Assembly (NCBI GenBank): GCA_002371075.1
Contig: DFFS01000099.1
Location: 1-11,525 of the forward strand
From: Christensenella sp. UBA3770
GTDB lineage: Bacteria > Bacillota > Clostridia > Christensenellales > CAG-1252
Direction of reading: 5' to 3'
DNA: 11,525 bases
The position numbers and the translations under genes were made by a program. Below are positions 1 through 7,271 of the stretch, piece after piece; the first letter of the stretch is position 1, and every line of letters begins with the position of its first letter. The notes under the pieces are model-generated. The model ran no database searches and was not told the DNA's origin. It was given only the letters and a program-made list of their open reading frames with translations.

Positions 1-1327
<1,327 letters not shown>

Positions 1328-1343
1328 AAAGAGCCTCCCTTTT

Positions 1344-2351
1344 TTACAATATAACTATGCCGTTTTTCTTGGCTTGTGTTAACGTTTCGTCATCCCAAAG
1401 GGAAACCTGCACCTCGCCGATGTGCGCCTTTTCAAGAAGCAACATGGAAAGGCGTGATTGCCCGATGCCGCCGCCCATCGTCAGGGGCAGCTCGCCCGAA
1501 AGCACCGCCTTGTGGAAGGGGAGATCGCGGCGATTATCCGCGCCCGCTTTGGTCAGCTGCTCGTCCATGCTCTTTTGATCCACGCGAATGCCCATGGAGG
1601 ACACTTCAAACGCCCTGCCGAGCACTTCGTTGTAGAAAAGAATGTCGCCGTTTAGAGCCCAGTCGTCGTAGTCGGGCGCTCTGCCGTCGTGCTTTTCGCC
1701 GCTCTTGAGTTTGTCGCCGATCTGCATGACAAAGGCGGTTTTATATTCCGCAAGGAAGGCGTCCTCCCTCTCCTTGGGGGTAAGGTCGGGATACAGGTCC
1801 TCCAGCTGTTGCGTCGTAACGAAAGCGACCTCGCGGCAGAGGGTGGTTTTTAAGGACGGATACTTTTTGTTGATCTCATCCTTGGTGTCCGCAATGGCGG
1901 CAACGATCTTTTTGACTTCGCTCTTCAAAAACTCCACCGTGCGGGTGCTTTTGTCAATGACCTTTTCCCAATCCCATTGATCCACGTAAATGCTGTGGAG
2001 GTTGTCCATCTCCTCGTCGCGGCGAATGGCGTTCATGTCCGTATAGAGCCCTTGTCCGACGGGGAAGCCGTACTTTTTAAGAGCCAACCTCTTCCATTTG
2101 GCGAGAGAGTGGACGATGTGAGCCTCCGTCCCCGTCTCCTTGATGTCAAAATTGACCGCGCGCTCCACGCCGTTGAGGTCGTCGTTTAACCCCGTGTTGG
2201 GGTCCACAAAGAGGGGAGCGGATACGCGGATCAGGTTGAGCGCCGCCGAAAGTTTGTCTTCAAAAAGACGCTTTAAGCAGCCGATCGCCACCTGCGTGTC
2301 GTACACGCCGAGAATGCTTTTGTATTTTTCGGGACAGTAAAAGTTGCTCAT
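1344..2351 (-). CDS. asnA: Aspartate-ammonia ligase (asparagine synthetase A)
   Basis: AsnA makes asparagine from aspartate using ATP and free ammonia, not glutamine. The 335 residues match the usual length (about 330). It has the class II aminoacyl-tRNA synthetase-like fold, and its family motifs appear in order: HSLAKWKR (81-88), QGLYTDMNAIRRDE (100-113), YVDQWDWE (122-129), DWALNGDIL (230-238), FEVSSMGIRV (248-257) and MGGGIGQSRLSMLLL (292-306), which is the ATP-binding motif 3. All expected blocks are present with no frameshift. The ATG start has GAGGT seven bases upstream. It is the first gene of a two-gene operon with glnN, coupling asparagine and glutamine synthesis from ammonia. A promoter lies immediately upstream with a very short predicted leader, which leaves no room for a T-box or riboswitch. 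Confidence 0.97.
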   Translation of the reverse strand: MSNFYCPEKYKSILGVYDTQVAIGCLKRLFEDKLSAALNLIRVSAPLFVDPNTGLNDDLNGVERAVNFDIKETGTEAHIVHSLAKWKRLALKKYGFPVGQGLYTDMNAIRRDEEMDNLHSIYVDQWDWEKVIDKSTRTVEFLKSEVKKIVAAIADTKDEINKKYPSLKTTLCREVAFVTTQQLEDLYPDLTPKEREDAFLAEYKTAFVMQIGDKLKSGEKHDGRAPDYDDWALNGDILFYNEVLGRAFEVSSMGIRVDQKSMDEQLTKAGADNRRDLPFHKAVLSGELPLTMGGGIGQSRLSMLLLEKAHIGEVQVSLWDDETLTQAKKNGIVIL

Positions 2352-2363
2352 AGTAAGTACCTC

Positions 2364-2400
2364 AACGTCTATTATAATAAATTTTCGCGCGCAATTACAA
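2364..2400 (-). promoter_or_regulatory. Promoter of the asnA-glnN operon
   Basis: On the minus strand, TTGTAA (2395-2400) and TATAAT (2371-2376) are separated by 18 bp. Transcription should start near 2364, only about 13 nt before the asnA ATG at 2351. That places the GAGGT ribosome binding site (2359-2363) at the very 5' end of the message. The -10 is a perfect consensus; the -35 matches 4 of 6. Confidence 0.65.
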
Positions 2401-2429
2401 CAAAAACATAAACTTTTGGCATGTAATCG

Positions 2430-2438
2430 TGTTATAAT
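2430..2438 (+). promoter_or_regulatory. nadE promoter, extended -10
   Basis: TGT followed by TATAAT (2433-2438) is a consensus extended -10 box. No good -35 hexamer stands 17 bp upstream, which is common when an extended -10 is present. The start of transcription is expected near 2445, giving a leader of about 30 nt with GGAGG at 2462-2466 and ATG at 2475. It faces away from the asnA promoter, and their -10 boxes are about 56 bp apart. Confidence 0.6.
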
Positions 2439-2474
2439 GCTGTTAAGTTACATTGATAAGCGGAGGTTCGCGCA

Positions 2475-3206
2475 ATGAGAGACTGGGAAAAGGAAAAACA
2501 AAAAAGAGTCGCCTTTATCAAAGATATGTTGGCTTCCTCGGGCGCAAAAGGCGTTGTTTTCGGCAACAGCGGCGGCAAAGACAGCGCGCTTGTCGCGGCG
2601 CTTTGCTCCTTTGCCACGGAAAACGTTTTGGGCGTCATCATGCCCTGCGCTTCCAAGCGGAATTTCGGGGAGGACAAAGAGGACGGTCTTGCCGTTGCCG
2701 CCAAGTACGGCGTTGAAACCATGGTGGTGGACCTGACGGAAGTCAGGGAAAAGTTGCTTGAGGCGACCAAGGGCACCCTCACCAAAAACGGCGCGCTTGC
2801 CAACATCGCGCCCCGTCTTCGCATGACCACCTTATACGCCATCGGCGCGGAAAGAGGTTATTTGGTTGCGGGCACAGGCAACAAGAGCGAGCGGTATATG
2901 GGTTACTTTACCAAGTGGGGGGACGGCGCTTGCGACTTTAACCCCATCGCCGATCTGACCGCTTCCGAAGTATTTGCCTTTTTGCGCTATCTCGGCGCGC
3001 CGGAGCACGTGGTGACAAAAGCCCCGTCCGCAGGCTTGTTTGAGGGACAAACCGACGAGAAGGAAATGGGCGTGACCTACGCCGAGATCGACGCCTACCT
3101 GCGTGGTGAGGAGGTTTCCGCCGAGGCAAAGGCGATCATCGATCGCTACCACCGCTCGGCAGGGCATAAGATGGTTTTGCCGCCGATCTACCGCGACGAC
3201 GTATAA
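2475..3206 (+). CDS. nadE: Ammonia-dependent NAD+ synthetase
   Basis: NadE amidates nicotinic acid adenine dinucleotide to NAD+ with ATP, the last step of NAD synthesis. At 243 residues it is the short form without a glutaminase domain, so it uses free ammonia. The PP-loop is GNSGGKDSA (30-38). The family blocks GTGNKSERYMGYFTKWGDG (133-151), the substrate-binding DFNPIADLT (154-162) and PSAGLFEGQTDE (184-195) are intact. In many family members the loop reads GLSGGIDS; here the variable position is Lys, as in several other PP-loop enzymes. The ATG has GGAGG eight bases upstream. It diverges from asnA and seems to be transcribed alone: 198 bp and another promoter separate it from trmL, and I see no convincing terminator after it. 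Confidence 0.94.
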   Translation: MRDWEKEKQKRVAFIKDMLASSGAKGVVFGNSGGKDSALVAALCSFATENVLGVIMPCASKRNFGEDKEDGLAVAAKYGVETMVVDLTEVREKLLEATKGTLTKNGALANIAPRLRMTTLYAIGAERGYLVAGTGNKSERYMGYFTKWGDGACDFNPIADLTASEVFAFLRYLGAPEHVVTKAPSAGLFEGQTDEKEMGVTYAEIDAYLRGEEVSAEAKAIIDRYHRSAGHKMVLPPIYRDDV

Positions 3207-3299
3207 CGGAGCATATCCGGCTAGCAAAACAGACAGAATAGTATAAAAAATGAGAGCGCTCGTCTCTACACCGTTCTCCGTCGTCGTGTTTAATAGTGT

Positions 3300-3328
3300 T
3301 TGATATTTGAGATCAGAAAAAAGATAAT
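3300..3328 (+). promoter_or_regulatory. trmL promoter
   Basis: TTGATA (3300-3305) and GATAAT (3323-3328) are separated by exactly 17 bp, each with 5 of 6 consensus bases. Transcription would start near 3335, giving a leader of about 70 nt before the trmL ATG at 3405. The preceding stretch, 3207-3299, carries no gene. It contains an 8-bp palindrome GAGCGCTC (3254-3261) of unknown meaning. Confidence 0.6.
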
Positions 3329-3340
3329 AAGCAGAAAAAT

Positions 3341-3385
3341 CAACCAATGAGAGCGCGCGGAATGGTTGCAGATGCGCCCTTCTGC
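3341..3385 (+). promoter_or_regulatory. Leader of trmL with two adjacent hairpins
   Basis: Inside the predicted trmL leader, CAACCA (3341-3346) pairs with TGGTTG (3363-3368), and GCAGA (3368-3372) can pair with TCTGC (3381-3385); the two share base 3368. The hairpins stand 20-60 nt before the ATG, whose ribosome binding site is weak (AAGAAAG only). A role in setting translation is conceivable. The stems are short and could arise by chance. Confidence 0.25.
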
Positions 3386-3404
3386 GCGGTTGAAAAAGAA
3401 AGAA

Positions 3405-3908
3405 ATGATAAATATAGTTTTAATTGAACCCGAAATCCCCCAAAACACCGGCAACATCGCGCGCACCTGCGCCGCGACAAACTGTACGCTGCATTTGGTG
3501 CGTCCGCTCGGCTTTGACATCGATGAAAAATCGGTGCGCCGCGCAGGGCTGGATTACTGGGACAAACTGACGATAAAAGTCTATGACAATTTGGCGGATT
3601 TTTACGCACAAAACGAGCAAAACGTAAAGGCGGGCGCCACAATGTGGTACGCCTCCACAAAGGCAAAAAAAGTGTACACCGACGTCAGCTACAAGGACGG
3701 GGATTATCTTCTGTTCGGAAAGGAGACCAAGGGGATCGACGAAGCCGTTCTTGCGGCAAACTACGACCGCACCGTGCGCATCCCGATGTGGGGGGAGATA
3801 CGCTCCTTAAACCTTTCCAACAGCGTGGCGATCGTCCTCTATGAAGCCCTTAGGCAAAACGGCTTTGACAAGTTTACGTTGACGGGAAAACTAAAAGGCG
3901 GCGCATAA
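3405..3908 (+). CDS. trmL: tRNA (cytidine(34)-2'-O)-methyltransferase, SPOUT family
   Basis: TrmL (also called CspR or YibK) methylates the 2'-hydroxyl of the wobble nucleotide of certain leucine tRNAs, using S-adenosylmethionine. The 167 residues fit the family (about 155-170). The N-terminal block IEPEIPQNTGNIARTC (7-22) and the knot-forming motifs LLFGKETKGI (102-111) and IPMWGEIRSLNLSNSVAIV (126-144) that bind the methyl donor are all present. I start at ATG 3405 because the conserved MINIVLIEPEIPQNTGN begins there. The frame is open back to a TTG at 3366, but those 13 residues are unlike the family and fall in the hairpin leader. The ribosome binding site is poor. It has its own promoter and is followed by a long noncoding stretch, so it is probably monocistronic. 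Confidence 0.94.
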   Translation: MINIVLIEPEIPQNTGNIARTCAATNCTLHLVRPLGFDIDEKSVRRAGLDYWDKLTIKVYDNLADFYAQNEQNVKAGATMWYASTKAKKVYTDVSYKDGDYLLFGKETKGIDEAVLAANYDRTVRIPMWGEIRSLNLSNSVAIVLYEALRQNGFDKFTLTGKLKGGA

Positions 3909-3918
3909 ACGGGCATAT

Positions 3919-4027
3919 GCATCGTTAACTACCTGCGTCGTCGGGCATCACGTACAAGGAGTACGCTCAGACCCGCCTCCTCGGAGAGCACTTGCCTCTC
4001 CCCCTTTCTCCGTCGCCTACACGATGC
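3919..4027. repeat. 109-bp structured noncoding element with terminal inverted repeats
   Basis: GCATCGT (3919-3925) and ACGATGC (4021-4027) are perfect 7-bp inverted ends. Between them are further complementary segments: CGTAC (3951-3955) with GTACG (3961-3965) around a five-base loop, nested inside CGGG (3942-3945) with CCCG (3972-3975); and GGAGAG (3983-3988) with CTCTCC (3996-4001) around a seven-base loop. Drawn as RNA this gives a closing stem with two internal hairpins. It begins 10 bp after the trmL stop, is more G+C-rich than the DNA to its right, and has no translatable start with a ribosome binding site. It could be an interspersed REP- or MITE-like repeat, or a structured 3' UTR or small RNA. 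Copy number cannot be seen from one window. Confidence 0.45.
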
Positions 4028-4300
4028 TTACTGCGGAATTGTATGCAATGCGAATTTTGATAAAAACCATTTGTCATTCTACGTGGATATTGTTTTAAGT
4101 TCTTTTATTTATGAAGGGATAAAAGCCCGGTGGGCGCGATCAACAAGGCAGATAGCTTGGGAAGTGAAGATGAATTATATAAACAGTTCTTCTTTACCGT
4201 CCATTTGAGCGGACGGCTCCATCGCAAACTAAGAGCGGGCACCAAAGTGATTTGCAAAGCATAATTCCTTTAAAAGCGAGAAAAAAAACCATTTTACTTG
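4028..4300. other. A+T-rich stretch without a confident gene
   Basis: Between the structured element and the ferredoxin promoter I find no tRNA, no terminator with a U-run and no insertion sequence. The base composition is more A+T-rich than the flanking genes. One frame is open for about 60 codons up to the TGA at 4209-4211 but lacks a plausible start, and another contains the 44-codon frame listed separately. The stretch may be decayed coding DNA or plain intergenic sequence. Confidence 0.4.
4130..4264 (+). CDS. Doubtful short reading frame or gene remnant (44 aa)
   Basis: I do not recognise this frame. From a GTG at 4130 it encodes 44 residues ending in TAA; GAAGGG lies 11 bases upstream, an over-long spacing. 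The C-terminal half reads like ordinary protein, basic and mixed (KQFFFTVHLSGRLHRKLRA, then GTKVICKA), but it has no signal peptide, membrane span or metal motif. The overlapping frame ending at 4211 is also open for a long way, so a frameshifted remnant of a larger gene is as likely as a functional small protein. It lies between trmL and the ferredoxin promoter, with no clear partner. Chance remains a real possibility. Confidence 0.15.
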   Translation: MGAINKADSLGSEDELYKQFFFTVHLSGRLHRKLRAGTKVICKA

Positions 4301-4329
4301 TTGAAAAGGTCGTGCGTGTGTGTTATAAT
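4301..4329 (+). promoter_or_regulatory. Ferredoxin promoter, near-consensus with extended -10
   Basis: TTGAAA (4301-4306) and TATAAT (4324-4329) are 17 bp apart, and TGT at 4321-4323 makes an extended -10. This is the strongest promoter in the window, as expected for an abundant ferredoxin. Transcription should start near 4336, leaving a leader of about 42 nt with AAGGAG at 4362-4367. Confidence 0.8.
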
Positions 4330-4377
4330 AACCATTGAGCGTTATGCTATAACTATATAAAAAGGAGATAAATTACT

Positions 4378-4548
4378 ATGCCCAGAGTTATCAGTGACGA
4401 ATGTATCATGTGCGGCGCTTGCAGCGCTACCTGCCCGGTCAGCGCGATCGCGGAAGGCGACGGAAAGTACGAAATCGACAAAGAGCAGTGCATCGACTGC
4501 GGCGCTTGCGAAGCAGGCTGCCCGGTGAGCGCGATCTCGGAGGAATAA
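4378..4548 (+). CDS. 2[4Fe-4S] ferredoxin, clostridial type
   Basis: A 56-residue soluble electron carrier of low redox potential, of the kind that serves pyruvate:ferredoxin oxidoreductase, hydrogenases and similar anaerobic enzymes. It holds two complete cluster motifs: Cys9, 12, 15 and 19 followed by Pro20, and Cys38, 41, 44 and 48 followed by Pro49 (CxxCxxCxxxCP twice). The two halves resemble each other (MCGACSATCPVSAI and DCGACEAGCPVSAI), reflecting the internal duplication of the family. Its length equals the classic clostridial ferredoxins of about 55 residues, so it is complete. The ATG has AAGGAG ten bases upstream. It sits alone between a strong promoter and a terminator, so it is a monocistronic and probably highly expressed gene. 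The physiological partner cannot be read from the neighbours. Confidence 0.97.
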   Translation: MPRVISDECIMCGACSATCPVSAIAEGDGKYEIDKEQCIDCGACEAGCPVSAISEE

Positions 4549-4555
4549 GTCAAGA

Positions 4556-4586
4556 CGCCGGCTCTTCGGGGCCGGCGGTTTTGTAA
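4556..4586 (+). terminator. Intrinsic terminator of the ferredoxin gene
   Basis: Nine paired bases (4556-4564 with 4569-4577, one of them G-T) close on a TTCG tetraloop with a C-G closing pair, an especially stable arrangement. A short T-run, TTTT at 4579-4582, follows one base after the stem. The stem starts 8 nt after the ferredoxin stop. The U-tract is short, so some read-through into tilS is possible. Confidence 0.8.
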
Positions 4587-4601
4587 TCGAAAGTTTTTTT
4601 A

Positions 4602-4620
4602 TGCCGAACAACGTTCGGCA
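4602..4620. promoter_or_regulatory. Perfect 8-bp palindrome directly before the tilS ribosome binding site
   Basis: TGCCGAAC (4602-4609) and GTTCGGCA (4613-4620) are exact inverted repeats with a 3-base spacer. The right arm ends where the AAGGAG of tilS begins. It could be a repressor operator at the head of the tilS-cca-rmuC operon or an mRNA hairpin next to the start site. A T7 run precedes it (4594-4600), so it is not a terminator in this direction. Confidence 0.45.
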
Positions 4621-4630
4621 AGGAGTCACT

Positions 4631-5926
4631 ATGCAAATCAATACGGCTTTATTCGAGAGAGGAGACAGGGTCGGCGTGGCGGTTTCCGGCGGCAGGGACA
4701 GCATGAGCCTGCTGCATTATTTGGTGGAGCACCACAACGATCTTTTGATCCGCGTGATCGCCATTCACGTGGAACACGGCATTCGCGGGGAGGAGAGTCT
4801 TGCCGATCAGGCGTTTGTGTTAAACTACTGTTCCGAGCACGACATTCCCGTCTGTTACACCAAGGTGGACGTCCCCGGCTACGCCAAGGAGCACCTGATC
4901 GGGATAGAGCAAGCGGCGCGCGAACTCCGCTATCATTATTTTGACGAATTGCTTCGCAAGGGCGTCGTGGACAAGATCGCCACGGCGCACCAACTGGACG
5001 ATCAGTGCGAGACCGTCCTGATGCGCATCTTTCGCGGCACGGGCGTCAAGGGGCTGGAGGGCATTCCCAGCGCAAGGAGCGGCAAGTATATCCGTCCGAT
5101 GCTCTCGCTTTCCCGTTTGGATATCGCCGAATATTGCGAGGCGCACCAAGTCCCCCACGTGGAAGACAGCACAAACTACAATTTGGAATACACGAGGAAC
5201 TTTATCCGTCACGAGGTTTTGCCCGTGGTGGAAAAGATGTTCCCTCAATACAGAAAGAGCATCGAGCGCCTGACCGGCGCCGCCAAGGAGACCATTGCCT
5301 TTATGGACAGCGTCGCCGTCCCCTACGAGGTGGACGACAAGTCCCGCATCATCTTCTCCGTCGGCGCGCTCAAGGAGGCGCACCCCGCGCTTGTTCGCCA
5401 CAGCATCCGCAAGGCGATGATCGAGCAGGGCTTTGCTCTTGACTTTGAACAATGCAATTTGATGGACGTCCTTTCCCTCCTAAACAAGGAGACGGGCAAG
5501 GAGATCAGCCTGTCGCAAGGGCTCATTGCCATCAAGGCGCCCGAGCACCTGATGATCATGCGCGCGGCGGAAGTTGTGCCCTATGAGCTCCCCTTTAAGG
5601 AGGGGGAGACCGTTTTGCCCAACGGCGTCAAACTGACGATCGGTGACTATCACGGCGTCGGGCTGCGCTTCGATCCCAAAAAGATCCCCGAGGGCAGCGT
5701 GATTCGCAACCGCAGGGAGGGCGACGTCTTTACGACCTTCGGCGGTTACACCAAGACCCTCGGCAATTATCTGACCAACATCAAGTATCCGAGCCGCGAC
5801 AGGGACGAGCTCCCTTTGATCGCTTGCGGCAAGGACGTTCTTGTGATCTGCGGTGTCGAGATCTCATCCAAAGTCAAAGTGGACGAGAGCACGGAGGACA
5901 TCTACACGGTCAAAATCACAAACTGA
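4631..5926 (+). CDS. tilS: tRNA(Ile)-lysidine synthase
   Basis: TilS joins lysine to C34 of the CAU-anticodon isoleucine tRNA with ATP, so that the tRNA reads AUA and is charged with isoleucine; it is essential in most bacteria. The 431 residues match the longer form of the family. The PP-loop SGGRDSM (19-25), HVEHGIRGEES (46-56), the conserved ATAHQLDDQCETVLMRIFRG (117-136) and EDSTNYNLEYTRNFIRHEVLP (178-198) form the N-terminal catalytic domain. The C-terminal TilS domain is visible at about 365-425. I start at ATG 4631 because AAGGAG stands five bases before it. An in-frame ATG at 4601 follows a T-run, has no ribosome binding site and lies at the edge of the palindrome. It heads an operon with cca, 4 bp downstream, and rmuC. 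No clear promoter of its own is visible. Confidence 0.96.
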   Translation: MQINTALFERGDRVGVAVSGGRDSMSLLHYLVEHHNDLLIRVIAIHVEHGIRGEESLADQAFVLNYCSEHDIPVCYTKVDVPGYAKEHLIGIEQAARELRYHYFDELLRKGVVDKIATAHQLDDQCETVLMRIFRGTGVKGLEGIPSARSGKYIRPMLSLSRLDIAEYCEAHQVPHVEDSTNYNLEYTRNFIRHEVLPVVEKMFPQYRKSIERLTGAAKETIAFMDSVAVPYEVDDKSRIIFSVGALKEAHPALVRHSIRKAMIEQGFALDFEQCNLMDVLSLLNKETGKEISLSQGLIAIKAPEHLMIMRAAEVVPYELPFKEGETVLPNGVKLTIGDYHGVGLRFDPKKIPEGSVIRNRREGDVFTTFGGYTKTLGNYLTNIKYPSRDRDELPLIACGKDVLVICGVEISSKVKVDESTEDIYTVKITN

Positions 5927-5930
5927 CGAT

Positions 5931-7271
5931 ATGACCTCTCTCGAGCTTTTGCAAGAGAAGGCTTCCGCCCCTCTTTATCTTGTCGGCGGCGCCGTGAGAA
6001 ACGAACTTCTCGGGCTTCCTCTTTCCGACCTTGATATCTGCGGGGCACTTTCGCCCGAGCAGATCGAGAAGGATCTGCAAGGGCTTTTTTCGGTGCGGGA
6101 TGTCAATCCGCGCGTTGGGACGGTCAAGATCATCGGCGAAACGGAGAGTTTTGAATACACGCAATTCCGTCACGACAGTTATCCGCTGTCTTCCGGCAGT
6201 CACGCCCCCCTTGAGGTGACGTTCGTTTCCACGCCGGAGGAGGATGCGTTCCGTCGCGATTTTACGGTCAACGCGATCTACAAGCGGGTCTCGGACGGGG
6301 CGATCATTGACCCGACGGGCGGGCTTGCGGACATCAAAAAGCGGGTCCTGCGCACAACGCGCTCTCCCGAAGAGGTTTTTTCGGAGGACGGGCTGCGTTT
6401 GCTCAGGTTGGTCCGTCTTGCGGCGGAGCTTGGCTTTGACATTGAGAGCGCCACCCTCGCCGCGGCAAAAAAGTACGCGCCGCTCCTTGCCGACATTTCG
6501 GTGGAAAGAAAGCGGGAGGAGCTGGACCGAATTCTCGTTGCAGACGTAAAGTACGGAGTGGAGGGCGCCGTATATCGCGCGCTGGAACTGTTGCGGGAGA
6601 TCGGGCTGTATGCCTATTTTCTGCCCGAATTGGAGGAGGGCGTCGGGCTGATGCAACCCTCCAAATACCACAAATACGACGTGTATCATCACATCTTGCA
6701 CACCGTTGCCGCCTGTCCGCCGCATCTGCGCCTTGCTGCGCTTTTGCACGACGTCGGAAAGCCATTGTGCTTTCGCCAAAGCGGCAATTTCTATATGCAT
6801 TCATTGGAGAGCGCCATTATGACGGAGCGTATTATGCGTCGTTTGCGCTATTCGGGGGAGAAGATCAACCGCACGGTGGAGATCGTGCGTTGGCATATGT
6901 TTGATTTTAACGGCGAAGCCTCGCTCAACAAAAAGCGCCGCTTCGTGCAACGGGAGTGGGAGGTTTTGGAGGACATCGTCGCCCTGAAAAACGCCGACAG
7001 CGTGGGCACGGGGTACTTTACCGAAAACCGGTTTGCCAAAAGACTTTTGGAGATCAAGGAAGAAATGCGGGCGGAGGGGGTGCCCCTTAAGGTATCCGAC
7101 CTCCCCATCAAAGGGAACGAACTGGAAAGTTTGGGCATCGAGCCGCCCATCAGGAGCGCGGTCTTACGCACCCTTTTGACGCGGCAAGCGGACGTGGGCG
7201 CATCGCGCGATCCGGACAAGCTCAGAAAGGAAGCGGTGCTTATCGCGGAGGAAATACGGAGGAGAAAATGA
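5931..7271 (+). CDS. cca: CCA tRNA nucleotidyltransferase with HD domain
   Basis: This enzyme adds or repairs the 3'-terminal CCA of tRNA without a nucleic acid template. The 446 residues hold a class II nucleotidyltransferase head: YLVGGAVRNELLG (16-28), then the metal-binding pair in SDLDICG (32-38), RRDFTVNAIY (108-117) and EDGLRLLRLVRLAAELGF (152-169). An HD domain follows, with HKYDVYHHILHT (247-258) and LLHDVGKP (271-278). Clostridial and enterobacterial Cca proteins commonly carry this HD domain, which has phosphohydrolase activity in E. coli. I start at ATG 5931 since the conserved head begins there; the frame is open back to 5853 inside tilS. There is no purine-rich ribosome binding site just before the ATG, so translation is probably coupled to the tilS stop 4 bp upstream. 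Its stop overlaps the rmuC start. Confidence 0.95.
   Translation: MTSLELLQEKASAPLYLVGGAVRNELLGLPLSDLDICGALSPEQIEKDLQGLFSVRDVNPRVGTVKIIGETESFEYTQFRHDSYPLSSGSHAPLEVTFVSTPEEDAFRRDFTVNAIYKRVSDGAIIDPTGGLADIKKRVLRTTRSPEEVFSEDGLRLLRLVRLAAELGFDIESATLAAAKKYAPLLADISVERKREELDRILVADVKYGVEGAVYRALELLREIGLYAYFLPELEEGVGLMQPSKYHKYDVYHHILHTVAACPPHLRLAALLHDVGKPLCFRQSGNFYMHSLESAIMTERIMRRLRYSGEKINRTVEIVRWHMFDFNGEASLNKKRRFVQREWEVLEDIVALKNADSVGTGYFTENRFAKRLLEIKEEMRAEGVPLKVSDLPIKGNELESLGIEPPIRSAVLRTLLTRQADVGASRDPDKLRKEAVLIAEEIRRRK

Noticed and set aside
3207..3219. CGGA/TCCG hairpin after nadE as a terminator
   Set aside because: Only four base pairs and no following T-run.
3366..3404. Upstream TTG start extending trmL by 13 residues
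   Set aside because: The added residues do not resemble the family N-terminus and fall in the hairpin leader; the conserved start is at 3405.
4038..4049. ATTG/CAAT hairpin after the structured element as a terminator
   Set aside because: Four weak pairs, and the nearby T-run does not directly follow the stem.
3909..4377. tRNA, 6S RNA or known riboswitch in the long intergenic stretch
   Set aside because: No cloverleaf with a TTC loop and no class-specific riboswitch core that I recognise; only the 109-bp hairpin element stands out.
4601..4630. Upstream ATG start extending tilS by 10 residues
   Set aside because: Preceded by a run of T without a ribosome binding site and placed at the edge of the palindrome; ATG 4631 has AAGGAG.
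4820..5452. Minus-strand open frame of 210 codons
   Set aside because: Antisense to tilS, with no recognisable motif; a codon-composition shadow.
5916..6800. Minus-strand open frame of 294 codons
   Set aside because: Antisense to cca, whose catalytic motifs are intact. No ribosome binding site or recognisable domain.
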